64,000 nt of DNA. Source: Antedon mediterranea (lineage: Eukaryota; Echinodermata; Crinoidea; Comatulida; Antedonidae). Positions 45,201 to 46,994 of the stretch are shown here, piece after piece. The number at the start of each line of letters is the position of its first letter. The first letter of the stretch is position 1. Under the pieces are notes generated by a model. That model was not told the origin of the DNA and searched no databases. It was given only the letters and a program-made list of their open reading frames with translations. The stretch lies in contig NC_092672.1 in the NCBI RefSeq assembly GCF_964355755.1, positions 9,668,501 to 9,732,500 of the forward strand, in the 5' to 3' direction. A program made the translations under genes and the position numbers.

Positions 45201-46994
45201 AGTATTTCACTTGGAGAACTATGATGATAGACAAAGTATAAAATGTTTTTTCCCCAACTTATTTTTTTTCAGTTGTGTCAGTGATTACAGCGGCGACCAA
45301 TGCCAAACCAGCAGTGGTAAGTATTTTACAAGGCCTGTGAAATTTTATCAAAATCAGATTTAGACCTAACTATTTTGCTTTCAATACAAGTAACCATTAA
45401 AAAAATTATTATGAAGGATTCCTTCATATTTTAATTTATTTTACGAATATTAGATACATTTGTTTTTCTGTATTAGGCCTACTCTATTTTTTTAATTATA
45501 AAAATAATTTCCAAAAACACTTAATTGGTGTAAAACTATTATGACACGTTCTAGAGGACTTTCAAACCGTTCGTTCTTTTTTAATTTATTACGAATAAGA
45601 TTGAAATATCGATACTTATAGATATCTGTTATTCTCGTTTTGCCTATACTTGTTTATTCATAAATATTTTGCCTCACGAACTATTTGTAAGAATAAATCG
45701 TCAAACTATAATACTATTATGTTTATAAATAAATAAATTATTTTATTTTGCAGATGATAGCTTAGTCCTTATTCTGATTATCATTAGTGCAATAGCTGGA
45801 TTGACTTTATTCGTAATTTTAATATTTTGCTGTATGTTATTCGTGGCTAACCGACGCCGCGAACGACATCAACAAGCGGTCAAGCATTTCACCGGTCAAC
45901 ATGACAGGGGCATGGTTGCTCGTAACGCTGATTACTACGAGGGTTTATTTGGATATTCAAGACAACCATTCTTCCATGAAACTGATTCAGTTTCATCACA
46001 TGGTGATGACTCCAGATTATCACATCTTGCGCAAGTACTTCGGAACGCTCCACACCTTAATGTAAGATGTCTGATTACAAATATAATTACTTTATACACC
46101 ATCATAAAATAATTTATTTTATCAGTGTAATATATCATTATTACATGTCATATATGTAAATCATATTTTTCACTTTTCATAAATACAAATTAAGATCCTC
46201 CATTATTTATATTAATAATAATAGCAATATGTATTCGGTCACCAATGAAAAATAAACAGGAGTGATAATAGGCTCAAACCCAAACAGATTCTGCACTCAC
46301 TTTACTTTTTTAAACAAAAATAAAAATAATGCAATTGACGTTATTAAATTGTTGGCTTTTTTAAATAGCATTATAAATAAATTAATCGGTCGGAAATTGG
46401 GCGTAATATTTAGCCAAATTCAGAGAGCAATACAAAGTAACAGATATATTTTTGTGACGTCACAAATGTGCTAATTTTTCTTAAAAATAAAAAAGGCACG
46501 TTCTTTTGGTCTTAGCTTTGCCAAAATAAGAGAAAGAAATTGTGTAAAAACAAGCACAAAATACAAAGCATAGTAATAAACACTCAGATAATCTTACTTT
46601 CAACTAATCAGGTTAGAATCCGATCCAATTATTGTAAAATGTTGTAATATGTATCTTCATAGAATAAAATGAGAGAAAGTTCGCTGTCTGGTTCAGAGTT
46701 TAGTAGGCCGTACGTAGCTACTGGAATGGAGGCAAGGGACCTAGATCTAGAGGTAAGTGGACATTTTGATAGATTCTTCTTACATTTTGATTCAGTCAGG
46801 ATTGAGCTACATGACATTTGTAGGCCTAATGAATGACTGAACACTGTTGAAGCAATTTTTAATTTAATTGAGTCGTTTTAACTGATATTTTCTAGGAAAT
46901 GGAAAGAAATAGAGGATCAAGAATTACAACTATTCATAATTTCTCCGCTAGGGATCCACAAAGACAATCTACCTCTCGGAATTTTTATTTTTAA
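6146..46994 (+). CDS. MUC4-like membrane protein, 52 coding exons (LDLa, sushi, NIDO, AMOP, VWD, EGF, SEA, TM)
   Basis: Whole gene from ATG (6146) to TAA (46992-46994). I joined 52 exons by reading splice sites; every junction keeps phase, giving 8070 nt and about 2689 residues. Domain order: signal peptide 1-31; Thr-rich linker 32-57; EGF 58-102; LDLa 103-186 (two); sushi 187-307 (two); EGF 308-390 (two); NIDO about 391-634; AMOP about 640-826; VWD and its extension 827-1106; a beta-rich region 1107-1220; EGF array to 2047; SEA 1 about 2048-2167; EGF-like 2168-2260; SEA 2 about 2261-2372; four EGFs to 2524; TM about 2528-2555; tail to 2689. NIDO-AMOP-VWD-EGF-TM is the vertebrate MUC4 core, but LDLa, sushi, the long EGF array and two SEA domains are additions, and no long mucin Ser/Thr repeat is seen. 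Expected role: cell-surface glycoprotein, adhesive or EGF-signalling. Ligand and orthologue name are unknown. Most extracellular introns are phase 1. Confidence 0.9.
6240..7029. other. Start of intron 1, nothing recognised
   Basis: AT-rich. A 107-codon ORF at 6413-6736 has the hydrophobic, Asn/Ile-rich composition of random AT-rich DNA and no family match I can see. Confidence 0.6.
7030..7565 (+). mobile_element. 5'-truncated LINE, last ORF codons and 3' UTR, copy 1
   Basis: Reads Q-Y-I-L-G-G-D-S then [16 protein letters not shown] to a stop at 7179-7181, followed by a 3' UTR with TGGATGCACCACTTCTGTGT and a final AATAAATT(ATT)n tail. The same protein end and UTR motif occur at 29105-29985, so this is one LINE family. 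It lies in intron 1. Confidence 0.75.
7566..8232. other. Intron 1 segment, AT-rich
   Basis: Only a short match to the SINE family C tail (CGCCCGGTGATAAACT near 7732) is seen. Otherwise nothing recognised. Confidence 0.5.
8233..8759 (-). repeat. 3' LTR (element orientation)
   Basis: 527 bp. Contains four copies of the 12-bp unit AACCTCTAATCC near 8428-8480. I see no difference from the other LTR when read side by side. Confidence 0.92.
8833..9333 (-). CDS. Gag-like or orphan ORF of the LTR element, 166 aa
   Basis: The only sizeable ORF in the element. The N-terminus is polar and Gln/Met/Glu-rich with a helical R-E-D-I-E-R-K-E-G repeat, as seen at the start of some Ty3-type Gag proteins. The remainder has no zinc knuckle or capsid motif and looks like read-through into unrelated sequence. 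Function uncertain. Confidence 0.4.
   Translation of the reverse strand: MADKQSTTISGKVYSSTDFLVLLMKQQIQQQSLLMQQMMDNQERLHREDIERKEGLCREDMTVCKDGILFMHVFTKHQTEPIEKLVVLYHCSNSVLKFSHDISLKEYCKASKYKTKFKDFMIPMSVIVSEPFRQIYMNIVCSLLVIINDYVVCYYGVFKFYRIGVG
9667..10193 (-). repeat. 5' LTR (element orientation)
   Basis: 527 bp, same 12-bp internal repeat. It should carry the element promoter, reading leftward, opposite to the host gene. Confidence 0.92.
10424..10945. repeat. ATC/AAC-rich complex microsatellite with higher-order units
   Basis: CATCAT, CAACAA and CATCGTCATC runs arranged in a repeating order: CATCACCGTAATC, CGTCATCATCAACAACA, then CAATAACGACA, TATTGTCATCATCG. Several near-identical blocks of about 90-120 bp recur, so it expanded at two levels. 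The His/Asn/Ile ORF at 10417-10692 is a repeat artefact. Confidence 0.92.
10946..12385. other. Intron 1 segment with a short TTTA repeat
   Basis: A (TTTA)n stretch at about 11818-11850 followed by CCTTTATTGCATCAAGTAAGC could be the tail of a reverse-oriented retroelement. Nothing else recognised. Confidence 0.45.
12386..13150. mobile_element. Non-autonomous DNA element with ~40-bp TIRs and TA target site
   Basis: Ends AAGCCTGTTTTCCTGT...ACAGGAAAACAGGCTT, continuing as GACGTTATTCGACGCTATCG on both sides (inverted), so TIRs reach about 40 bp with one mismatch. TA flanks both ends (12386-12387, 13149-13150). No transposase ORF in 761 bp. Subterminal CGAT/CGTT-rich words repeat inside. Confidence 0.85.
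13242..15286. mobile_element. 2-kb DNA element with ~190-bp inverted repeats rich in TTTCGGCCGCC
   Basis: Left arm 13242-13435 and right arm 15095-15286 are inverted copies: CATTTCGGCCGCCAGTCATT, then CGGTTATGGAACGCC, and at the inner edge GCGATAGGCACATGTATAC read inversely. A second word family, GAAATCGGTCGCG, repeats at 13447-13600. No transposase frame seen in the 1.6 kb between the arms. Confidence 0.85.
15287..16050. other. End of intron 1
   Basis: The first 120 bp (TTAACAACTAGGCCTAAACC, TTCCAGTTGAAT, GCGAGCTCCACCTTGT) repeat sequence at 12330-12380 and 13180-13200, showing the two DNA elements sit inside an older duplicated host segment. The remainder is AT-rich and unrecognised. Confidence 0.5.
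16051..16128 (+). CDS. MUC4-like gene exon 2: Asp/Thr-rich linker
   Basis: Residues 32-57, 78 nt, phase 1 at both ends. Acidic and Thr-rich with no cysteine. It is a short spacer and possible O-glycosylation site between the signal peptide and the first EGF. Acceptor TTTCATAG, donor GTGAGT. Confidence 0.7.
16300..16490 (-). repeat. Dispersed repeat, inverted partner of 56270-56450
   Basis: CAGACAAAAATCGCGGTCG, GCGTTTCATACGTAT and GACTTGGGGCAAGTCT occur here and, reverse-complemented, at 56270-56450. Borders are not sharp; the class is unknown. Confidence 0.65.
16545..17000. mobile_element. Foldback/MITE cluster, GCGACGCAACGTAACG family
   Basis: TTCCCACTAGCGACGCAACG blocks occur at the start and end. 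Inside, TTTTCCCCCGTCTGCGTG...CCTGCGATGTTTGC appears twice forward and once inverted. A related element lies at 48610-48860. Confidence 0.7.
17421..17555 (+). CDS. MUC4-like gene exon 3: EGF-like domain 1
   Basis: Residues 58-102, starting D-P-D-Q-C. Six cysteines in EGF spacing with C-x-C-N-E-G-Y near the end. Acceptor TTCTTCAG, donor GTAAGC, phase 1-1. Confidence 0.9.
17724..17852 (+). CDS. MUC4-like gene exon 4: LDL-receptor class A repeat 1
   Basis: Residues 103-145. Six cysteines and the acidic calcium cage C-G-D-W-S-D-E before the last cysteine, as in LDLa modules. Phase 1-1, donor GTAAGT. Confidence 0.92.
18190..18312 (+). CDS. MUC4-like gene exon 5: LDL-receptor class A repeat 2
   Basis: Residues 146-186. 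Six cysteines, but the cage is altered (C-P-D-N-F-D-E in place of C-x-D-x-S-D-E), so calcium binding may be weaker than in exon 4. Phase 1-1, donor GTGAGT. Confidence 0.88.
18345..18605 (+). mobile_element. tRNA-derived SINE family A, copy in intron 5
   Basis: B-box GGTTCGAGACC at 18409-18419 and degenerate A-box region AAAGTGGTTAAGGC, then the family body GGATAAGGACTATAAACCGT and CTTTAAAGAACC. Confidence 0.8.
18804..18986 (+). CDS. MUC4-like gene exon 6: sushi (CCP) domain 1
   Basis: Residues 187-247. CCP-like: first Cys, then L-D-P-L-D-N-G, a V-I-E-F-V-S strand where the second Cys would be Ser, G-D-S-V-L-T-C, and a final Cys. The second canonical cysteine seems missing and the usual Trp is absent, so this module is degenerate. 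Phase 1-1. Confidence 0.75.
19151..19330 (+). CDS. MUC4-like gene exon 7: sushi (CCP) domain 2
   Basis: Residues 248-307. C-N-V-P-D-A-P then [18 protein letters not shown] and a final Cys: four CCP cysteines present. The Trp expected between the third and fourth cysteines is not seen. Phase 1-1. Confidence 0.85.
19434..19738 (+). mobile_element. tRNA-derived SINE family A, most complete copy (intron 7)
   Basis: Exact A-box TGGCCGAGCGG at 19445-19455 and B-box near 19500-19510 (TGTTCGAGGCT), as in Leu/Ser tRNAs with a long variable region. Then the family body GGATAAAGACTATAAACCGT, GTGTGCACTTTAAAGAACC and TTTCGAGACGAGTAGGGGG. About 300 bp. Confidence 0.85.
19967..20092 (+). CDS. MUC4-like gene exon 8: calcium-binding EGF 2
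   Basis: Residues 308-349, starting D-F-D-E-C, with [10 protein letters not shown], the usual Asn-hydroxylation and calcium-binding pattern. Glu/Gly-rich last loop. Phase 1-1. Confidence 0.93.
20359..20481 (+). CDS. MUC4-like gene exon 9: calcium-binding EGF 3
   Basis: Residues 350-390, starting D-I-D-E-C and containing [14 protein letters not shown]. Phase 1-1, donor GTAAGT. It leads directly into NIDO. Confidence 0.94.
20841..20995 (+). CDS. MUC4-like gene exon 10: NIDO domain, part 1
   Basis: Residues 391-442. The opening [11 protein letters not shown] resembles the Y-P-[FY]-G...G-D start of nidogen-type NIDO domains, followed by F-P-V-G. Phase 1 start, phase 0 end. Confidence 0.82.
21231..21353. 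mobile_element. MITE family 1 copy (intron 10)
   Basis: CTACACTATCAAACT at the left and AGTTTGATAGTGTAGACAGA at the right, inverted, with the family core (GTGATGTACCCATATATGG). The left end lacks the outer AAGCTCTGT. Confidence 0.8.
21464..21628 (+). CDS. MUC4-like gene exon 11: NIDO domain, part 2
   Basis: Residues 443-497. Contains G-I-F-I-L-V-N and the NIDO hallmark [10 protein letters not shown]. Phase 0-0, acceptor TTGACAG, donor GTATGG. Confidence 0.92.
21840..21985 (-). mobile_element. Possible tRNA-like SINE fragment (intron 11)
   Basis: Reverse strand reads TTAGTGCAGCGGTTTTAGAG followed further on by a CGGGCATTCGTAAG segment, weakly like a tRNA head. Only suggestive. Confidence 0.3.
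22092..22268 (+). CDS. MUC4-like gene exon 12: NIDO domain, part 3
   Basis: Residues 498-556. Ends with W-A-L-K-V-T-W-L-D, matching the NIDO 'V-T-W' strand. Phase 0-0; acceptor ATTCAG, donor GTACGG. Confidence 0.9.
22555..23053 (+). CDS. MUC4-like gene exon 13: end of NIDO and start of AMOP
   Basis: Residues 557-722, the longest exon (499 nt). NIDO closes with G-Q-W-V-F-R-L-D (627-634). AMOP starts with W-C-N-D-W-Y (646-651) and carries the C-P-C-T motif. The acceptor is ambiguous by one codon (TCAG or TCAGCAG), and both keep frame. Ends phase 1 at GTAAGA. Confidence 0.92.
23436..23485 (+). repeat. Retroelement tail, GCGCTATATAAAT(ATT)n
   Basis: TTGCGCTATATAAATCTATA followed by (ATT)n. The same end (GGCGCTATATAAATCCAGGA plus ATT repeats) occurs at 49946-49975. 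Confidence 0.55.
23587..23778 (+). CDS. MUC4-like gene exon 14: AMOP domain, middle
   Basis: Residues 723-786. Contains V-C-F-H-S and the characteristic Q-C-C-Y of AMOP domains, then L-L-E-G. Phase 1-1, acceptor CAACAG. Confidence 0.9.
23805..24000 (+). mobile_element. SINE family B fragment (intron 14)
   Basis: GCTTGCCTTCCAATCCCAAGG then GGTTCAATCCTGACC (B-box-like) and TCAACTCCACTCC, matching the family B copy at 40818-41090. The head start is lost. Confidence 0.65.
24444..24563 (+). CDS. MUC4-like gene exon 15: AMOP end, linker to VWD
   Basis: Residues 787-826. Y-Y-C-C-S then C-E-K-Y, R-P-Q-S-S-C and a Y-T-P-P-R-W linker just before the VWD domain, the same arrangement as in MUC4-type proteins. 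Phase 1-1; donor GTAAGA after GGT. Confidence 0.88.
24590..24700 (-). mobile_element. SINE family A tail fragment (intron 15)
   Basis: Reverse-complement body: GGTAACCCCCTACTCCTCTC and GGGTTCTTTAAAGTACACAC. Confidence 0.65.
24889..25094 (+). CDS. MUC4-like gene exon 16: VWD domain, part 1 with GDPH
   Basis: Residues 827-895. F-G-D-P-H (830-834) is the VWD start and the motif where several mucins are cut between Asp and Pro. It is followed by [13 protein letters not shown]. Phase 1 start, phase 0 end. Confidence 0.93.
25455..25790 (-). mobile_element. tRNA-derived SINE family C, copy 1 (intron 16)
   Basis: On the - strand, 25626-25555 folds roughly as a tRNA: A-box-like TGGTCTAATGG, B-box AGTTCGAGTCT, and a paired CCCC...GGGG acceptor. 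The head is followed by a non-tRNA tail with CACCGGGCGGTTTAGAATT. A second copy lies immediately beside it, so this is a SINE rather than a tRNA gene. Confidence 0.75.
25796..26005 (-). mobile_element. tRNA-derived SINE family C, copy 2 plus (TA)n
   Basis: Near-identical to 25441-25617, in tandem, truncated within the tRNA head and followed by a (TA)n run at 25984-26005. Overlapping ORFs on the - strand here are SINE artefacts. Confidence 0.8.
26042..26129 (+). CDS. MUC4-like gene exon 17: VWD domain, part 2
   Basis: Residues 896-924, a short exon of 88 nt with beta-strand-like D-F-D-I-V-V-N-G. Phase 0 start, phase 1 end. It sits just after two tandem SINE copies that fill the end of intron 16. 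Confidence 0.82.
26569..26741. mobile_element. MITE family 1 copy (intron 17)
   Basis: TAAGCTCTGTCTACACTATC at the left, an internal GACATCATATCAC and CATATTTGGGCACATCACG, and an imperfect inverted right end CAAACTAGTTTGATAGAGTA. Confidence 0.8.
26861..27040 (+). CDS. MUC4-like gene exon 18: VWD domain, part 3
   Basis: Residues 925-984. [14 protein letters not shown] then G-R-T-S-G-L-F, the conserved 'G-L-F-G' end of a VWD fold; the last Gly is completed by exon 19. Phase 1-1. Confidence 0.9.
27478..27585 (+). CDS. MUC4-like gene exon 19: VWD domain, part 4
   Basis: Residues 985-1020. [10 protein letters not shown] completes the G-[LI]-[FW]-x-x-N...D-D signature of VWD. Phase 1-1; acceptor ATTTCAG, donor GTAAGA. 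Confidence 0.88.
27928..28185 (+). CDS. MUC4-like gene exon 20: VWD C-terminal extension
   Basis: Residues 1021-1106. Starts [12 protein letters not shown] and later [14 protein letters not shown], the conserved segment after VWD in MUC4/SUSD2-type proteins. Phase 1-1. Confidence 0.9.
28565..28750 (+). CDS. MUC4-like gene exon 21: beta-rich region after VWD, part 1
   Basis: Residues 1107-1168. N-I-P-P-V-I then [18 protein letters not shown], resembling one half of a cadherin- or Ig-like fold. Phase 1-1. Its 3' end and donor are duplicated 126 bp downstream (see repeat at 28715-28980). Confidence 0.85.
28715..28980 (+). repeat. 126-bp tandem duplication copying the exon 21 end and its donor
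   Basis: TTCCTGGCTCGAGTATTGAT and the donor AAAGTGAGT at the end of exon 21 (28724-28756) recur 126 bp on (28850-28882), with the intron sequence TTTCATTTTATTCTTTACTT after both. The second donor would extend exon 21 by 126 nt but adds an in-frame TAG in the GCGTAGGTA sequence near 28810, so it is probably not productive. Confidence 0.9.
28990..29985 (+). mobile_element. 5'-truncated LINE with the C-terminal part of its ORF, copy 2 (intron 21)
   Basis: Open frame from about 29105: [25 protein letters not shown] and [14 protein letters not shown], the post-RT cysteine/histidine region of LINEs. A frame change follows, then V-Q-Y-V-L-G-S and a stop near 29704. The 3' UTR has TGGACGCACCATCTACGCAT and an AATAAATATTATT tail as at 7030-7565. 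The reverse transcriptase core is lost. Confidence 0.82.
30068..30249 (+). CDS. MUC4-like gene exon 22: beta-rich region after VWD, part 2
   Basis: Residues 1169-1229. [20 protein letters not shown], typical of the second half of such a fold, then C-S-C-Y-N-G-G-D-C starting a cysteine-rich part. Phase 1 start, phase 0 end. Confidence 0.87.
30412..30592 (+). CDS. MUC4-like gene exon 23: cysteine-rich EGF-like segment
   Basis: Residues 1230-1289. [12 protein letters not shown] closes one EGF-like unit started in exon 22, then a further module with D-A-C-A-E-E-P-C...[12 protein letters not shown]. Phase 0 start, phase 1 end. Confidence 0.87.
30996..31142 (+). CDS. MUC4-like gene exon 24: calcium-binding EGF, first of the long array
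   Basis: Residues 1290-1338, D-Y-D-E-C start, longer first loop, [10 protein letters not shown]. Phase 1-1. Confidence 0.93.
31224..31420 (+). mobile_element. SINE family B head fragment followed by a decayed MITE family 1 copy
   Basis: TAGCTTGGTGGTTAACTTGC then CTTGCCTTCCAATTCC resembles the family B head. From 31308, AAAGTTCTGCACTATCGAAC, GATGATGTCATATAACTACC and a CAAACCATACTTTAAG end match MITE family 1 loosely. Both sit in intron 24. Confidence 0.55.
31575..31697 (+). CDS. MUC4-like gene exon 25: calcium-binding EGF
   Basis: Residues 1339-1379, D-I-D-E-C start and [14 protein letters not shown]. The donor GTTAGA is weaker than the others but the length (123 nt) matches sister exons. 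Confidence 0.9.
32214..32336 (+). CDS. MUC4-like gene exon 26: calcium-binding EGF
   Basis: Residues 1380-1420, D-I-N-E-C start, [11 protein letters not shown]. 123 nt, phase 1-1, strong polypyrimidine tract and CAG acceptor. Confidence 0.93.
32886..33131 (+). CDS. MUC4-like gene exon 27: two calcium-binding EGFs in one exon
   Basis: Residues 1421-1502. First unit D-V-D-E-C...G-F-E-G-N, second D-I-D-E-C...G-Y-R-G-D-G. 246 nt is exactly two 123-nt modules, so an intron between them was probably lost. Confidence 0.94.
33251..33379 (+). CDS. MUC4-like gene exon 28: calcium-binding EGF
   Basis: Residues 1503-1545, D-I-D-E-C start, [10 protein letters not shown]. Donor GTTTGT is weak; frame and exon length support it. 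Confidence 0.9.
33787..33915 (+). CDS. MUC4-like gene exon 29: calcium-binding EGF
   Basis: Residues 1546-1588, D-V-D-E-C start, [15 protein letters not shown]. Phase 1-1, donor GTACGG. Confidence 0.93.
   Translation: MLMNVFLLMEELRALPTAFVTTSLVLTLVTVCRVTLVMGLTA
34352..34474 (+). CDS. MUC4-like gene exon 30: calcium-binding EGF
   Basis: Residues 1589-1629, D-I-D-E-C start, [14 protein letters not shown]. Phase 1-1, donor GTAAGT. Confidence 0.93.
34602..34733 (+). CDS. MUC4-like gene exon 31: EGF lacking the calcium motif
   Basis: Residues 1630-1673. Starts P-L-E-N-S-T-C instead of D-x-D-E-C and has no N-x4-[FY] before C-x-C. This single non-calcium unit could form a flexible joint in an otherwise rod-like array. 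Phase 1-1. Confidence 0.9.
35111..35242 (+). CDS. MUC4-like gene exon 32: calcium-binding EGF
   Basis: Residues 1674-1717, V-N-E-C start, [14 protein letters not shown]. Phase 1-1. Confidence 0.93.
35466..35579 (+). CDS. MUC4-like gene exon 33: short calcium-binding EGF
   Basis: Residues 1718-1755, D-I-D-E-C start, [10 protein letters not shown]. Only 38 residues: the last loop is the short G-Y-T-G-S-S-C form. Donor GTGAGT. Confidence 0.92.
35728..35850 (+). CDS. MUC4-like gene exon 34: calcium-binding EGF
   Basis: Residues 1756-1796, N-I-D-E-C start, [14 protein letters not shown]. 123 nt, phase 1-1. Confidence 0.94.
   Translation: MLTSVLATLATAMKMQIVKIQKEVIDVHAKMVTLEMDKHV
36405..36527 (+). 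CDS. MUC4-like gene exon 35: calcium-binding EGF
   Basis: Residues 1797-1837, D-V-N-E-C start, [14 protein letters not shown]. 123 nt, phase 1-1. Confidence 0.94.
   Translation: MSMSVFHRRFVIRLQLVAILMVRLLAHVSVDILATVSIPA
36913..37155 (+). CDS. MUC4-like gene exon 36: two EGFs in one exon
   Basis: Residues 1838-1918. First unit starts D-N-N-E-C, second D-I-D-E-C. Like exon 27 this is a fused pair (243 nt). The following intron consists largely of a 39-bp minisatellite. Confidence 0.94.
37219..37725 (+). repeat. 39-bp minisatellite, 13 exact-length units, in intron 36
   Basis: Unit TAGGTGGATAAACGTAGG + CCTACTTGTGAGCATGCATAG (39 bp), 13 units. Units differ at a few bases only: the first has GTAGGCATAC, units 3-6 have GTATGCCTAC, the rest GTAGGCCTAC. 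39 is divisible by 3, so the array is open in several frames, but these frames are not in phase with the flanking EGF exons. Confidence 0.97.
37821..37955 (+). CDS. MUC4-like gene exon 37: calcium-binding EGF
   Basis: Residues 1919-1963, D-V-D-E-C start, [11 protein letters not shown]. Acceptor TTTTTGTAG lies about 95 bp after the minisatellite ends. Phase 1-1. Confidence 0.93.
38164..38286 (+). CDS. MUC4-like gene exon 38: calcium-binding EGF
   Basis: Residues 1964-2004, D-Y-D-E-C start, [14 protein letters not shown]. 123 nt, phase 1-1. Confidence 0.93.
38624..38752 (+). CDS. MUC4-like gene exon 39: last EGF of the long array
   Basis: Residues 2005-2047, D-T-D-E-C start, [10 protein letters not shown]. 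Eighteenth unit counted from exon 24. Phase 1-1. Confidence 0.92.
39039..39151 (+). CDS. MUC4-like gene exon 40: SEA domain 1, part 1
   Basis: Residues 2048-2085, no cysteine, alternating hydrophobic pattern ([10 protein letters not shown]). It continues into exon 41, and the pair has the length of a SEA fold. Phase 1 start, phase 0 end. Confidence 0.75.
39208..39470 (+). repeat. 132-bp tandem duplication in intron 40
   Basis: Two units beginning AGCTTTCTCAG and containing GACAGGCGACACTTCGGATA and TATTGCTTACGTTTC. Units agree closely. A 98-codon ORF on the - strand is produced by the repeat. Confidence 0.92.
39595..39841 (+). CDS. MUC4-like gene exon 41: SEA domain 1, part 2
   Basis: Residues 2086-2167. 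[11 protein letters not shown] then A-F-F-N-G-L-T. The place where cleavable SEA domains have G-S-[VI] reads D-G-V-E, so autocleavage is not expected here. Phase 0 start, phase 1 end. Confidence 0.75.
40326..40466 (+). CDS. MUC4-like gene exon 42: EGF-like module between SEA domains
   Basis: Residues 2168-2214. Six cysteines with wide spacing, [10 protein letters not shown] near the end; no calcium motif. Phase 1-1. Confidence 0.85.
40542..40706. mobile_element. MITE family 1 copy (intron 42)
   Basis: Left AAAGCCCTTTCTACACTATC and right GATAGTGTAGACAGGGCTTT, inverted, with the core GATGTGCCCAAATATGGTAG and ATGACATCATCATGTC. Confidence 0.88.
40818..41090 (+). mobile_element. tRNA-derived SINE family B, best copy (intron 42)
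   Basis: A-box TGGCCTGGTGG at 40834-40844 and B-box GGTTCAAGTCC at 40878-40888, exact fits to the pol III consensus. The tail ends in an A-rich stretch of AAATAAAATA repeats. Partial relatives lie at 23805, 31224 and 41567. Confidence 0.85.
41180..41424 (+). CDS. MUC4-like gene exon 43: calcium-binding EGF and start of SEA 2
   Basis: Residues 2215-2296. D-I-D-E-C EGF first, ending S-S-S-S-G-C, then directly [11 protein letters not shown], the first strand of a SEA domain. Phase 1 start, phase 0 end, donor GTATGT. Confidence 0.9.
41567..41817. mobile_element. SINE family B head fragment and MITE family 1 copy (intron 43)
   Basis: TTTCTTGGTGGTTAAGATG is a worn family B head. From about 41659, AAAGCTCTATCAACACTATC, CATATTTAAGCATATCACTA and an inverted ACTAGTTTGATAATGTGACA form a MITE family 1 copy. 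Confidence 0.65.
41987..42215 (+). CDS. MUC4-like gene exon 44: SEA domain 2 with cleavage-type motif
   Basis: Residues 2297-2372. [22 protein letters not shown] matches the SEA region around the G/S autoproteolysis site (G2319, S2320; codons 42053-42058). Several N-x-[ST] sequons follow. Phase 0 start, phase 1 end. Confidence 0.9.
42437..42515 (+). repeat. Retroelement tail with (GAAT)n (intron 44)
   Basis: GGATGAACTACTATTCGAAA then AATAAAGAAAATGAATGAATG: an AATAAA-like end with a short tetranucleotide tail. Parent element not identified. Confidence 0.4.
42618..42699 (+). CDS. MUC4-like gene exon 45: juxtamembrane EGF 1, first half
   Basis: Residues 2373-2400. [12 protein letters not shown] and a fourth Cys. 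Phase 1 start, phase 2 end; from here introns interrupt EGFs between C4 and C5 rather than separating them. Confidence 0.88.
42812..42913 (+). CDS. MUC4-like gene exon 46: end of EGF 1, first half of EGF 2
   Basis: About residues 2400-2434. [11 protein letters not shown] closes EGF 1; [12 protein letters not shown] opens EGF 2. Phase 2-2. Confidence 0.9.
43212..43325 (+). CDS. MUC4-like gene exon 47: end of EGF 2, first half of EGF 3
   Basis: About residues 2434-2472. [11 protein letters not shown], then D-Y-C-Q-N-G-G-S-C. Phase 2-2, 114 nt, closely similar to exon 48 (recent exon duplication). Confidence 0.92.
43466..44660. mobile_element. 1.2-kb foldback element with ~290-bp arms of CCAAAATACG repeats (intron 47)
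   Basis: Ends GGGTTGGTGAA...TTCACCAACCC. The left arm (to about 43760) has nine or more TCCAAAATACG words, spaced by TCAA[CG]TTGAGGGCGCTAT. The right arm (44375-44660) carries the inverse CGTATTTTGGA words and AGCGCCCTCAA. Between the arms there is no transposase frame. It could fold into a long hairpin in the pre-mRNA between duplicated exons 47 and 48. Confidence 0.92.
44963..45076 (+). CDS. MUC4-like gene exon 48: end of EGF 3, first half of EGF 4
   Basis: About residues 2472-2510. Same length and phase as exon 47: [10 protein letters not shown] and D-Y-C-Q-N-G-G-T-C. Separated from exon 47 by an intron that contains a 1.2 kb foldback element. Confidence 0.92.
45273..45316 (+). CDS. MUC4-like gene exon 49: end of EGF 4
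   Basis: About residues 2510-2524, 44 nt. [11 protein letters not shown] closes the last EGF before the membrane. Phase 2 start, phase 1 end. Confidence 0.9.
45754..46061 (+). CDS. MUC4-like gene exon 50: transmembrane helix and cytoplasmic tail start
   Basis: Residues 2525-2627. TM about 2528-2555 (all Leu/Ile/Val/Ala/Gly/Phe with a C-C pair), then the stop-transfer basic cluster R-R-R-E-R (2558-2562) placing the C-terminus inside the cell. The tail has Tyr and Ser clusters but no kinase or PDZ motif I could name. Phase 1 start, phase 0 end. Confidence 0.93.
46663..46752 (+). CDS. MUC4-like gene exon 51: cytoplasmic tail
   Basis: Residues 2628-2657, Ser/Arg/Glu-rich, no cysteine. 90 nt, phase 0-0, acceptor TTCATAG, donor GTAAGT. 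Confidence 0.8.
46896..46994 (+). CDS. MUC4-like gene exon 52: C-terminus and stop
   Basis: Residues 2658-2689 and TAA at 46992-46994. Tail ends N-F-Y-F. Acceptor TTTCTAG. AT-rich 3' UTR follows; AATAAA words near 47417 could serve for polyadenylation but none is decisive. Confidence 0.82.
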   Translation, partial: EMERNRGSRITTIHNFSARDPQRQSTSRNFYF

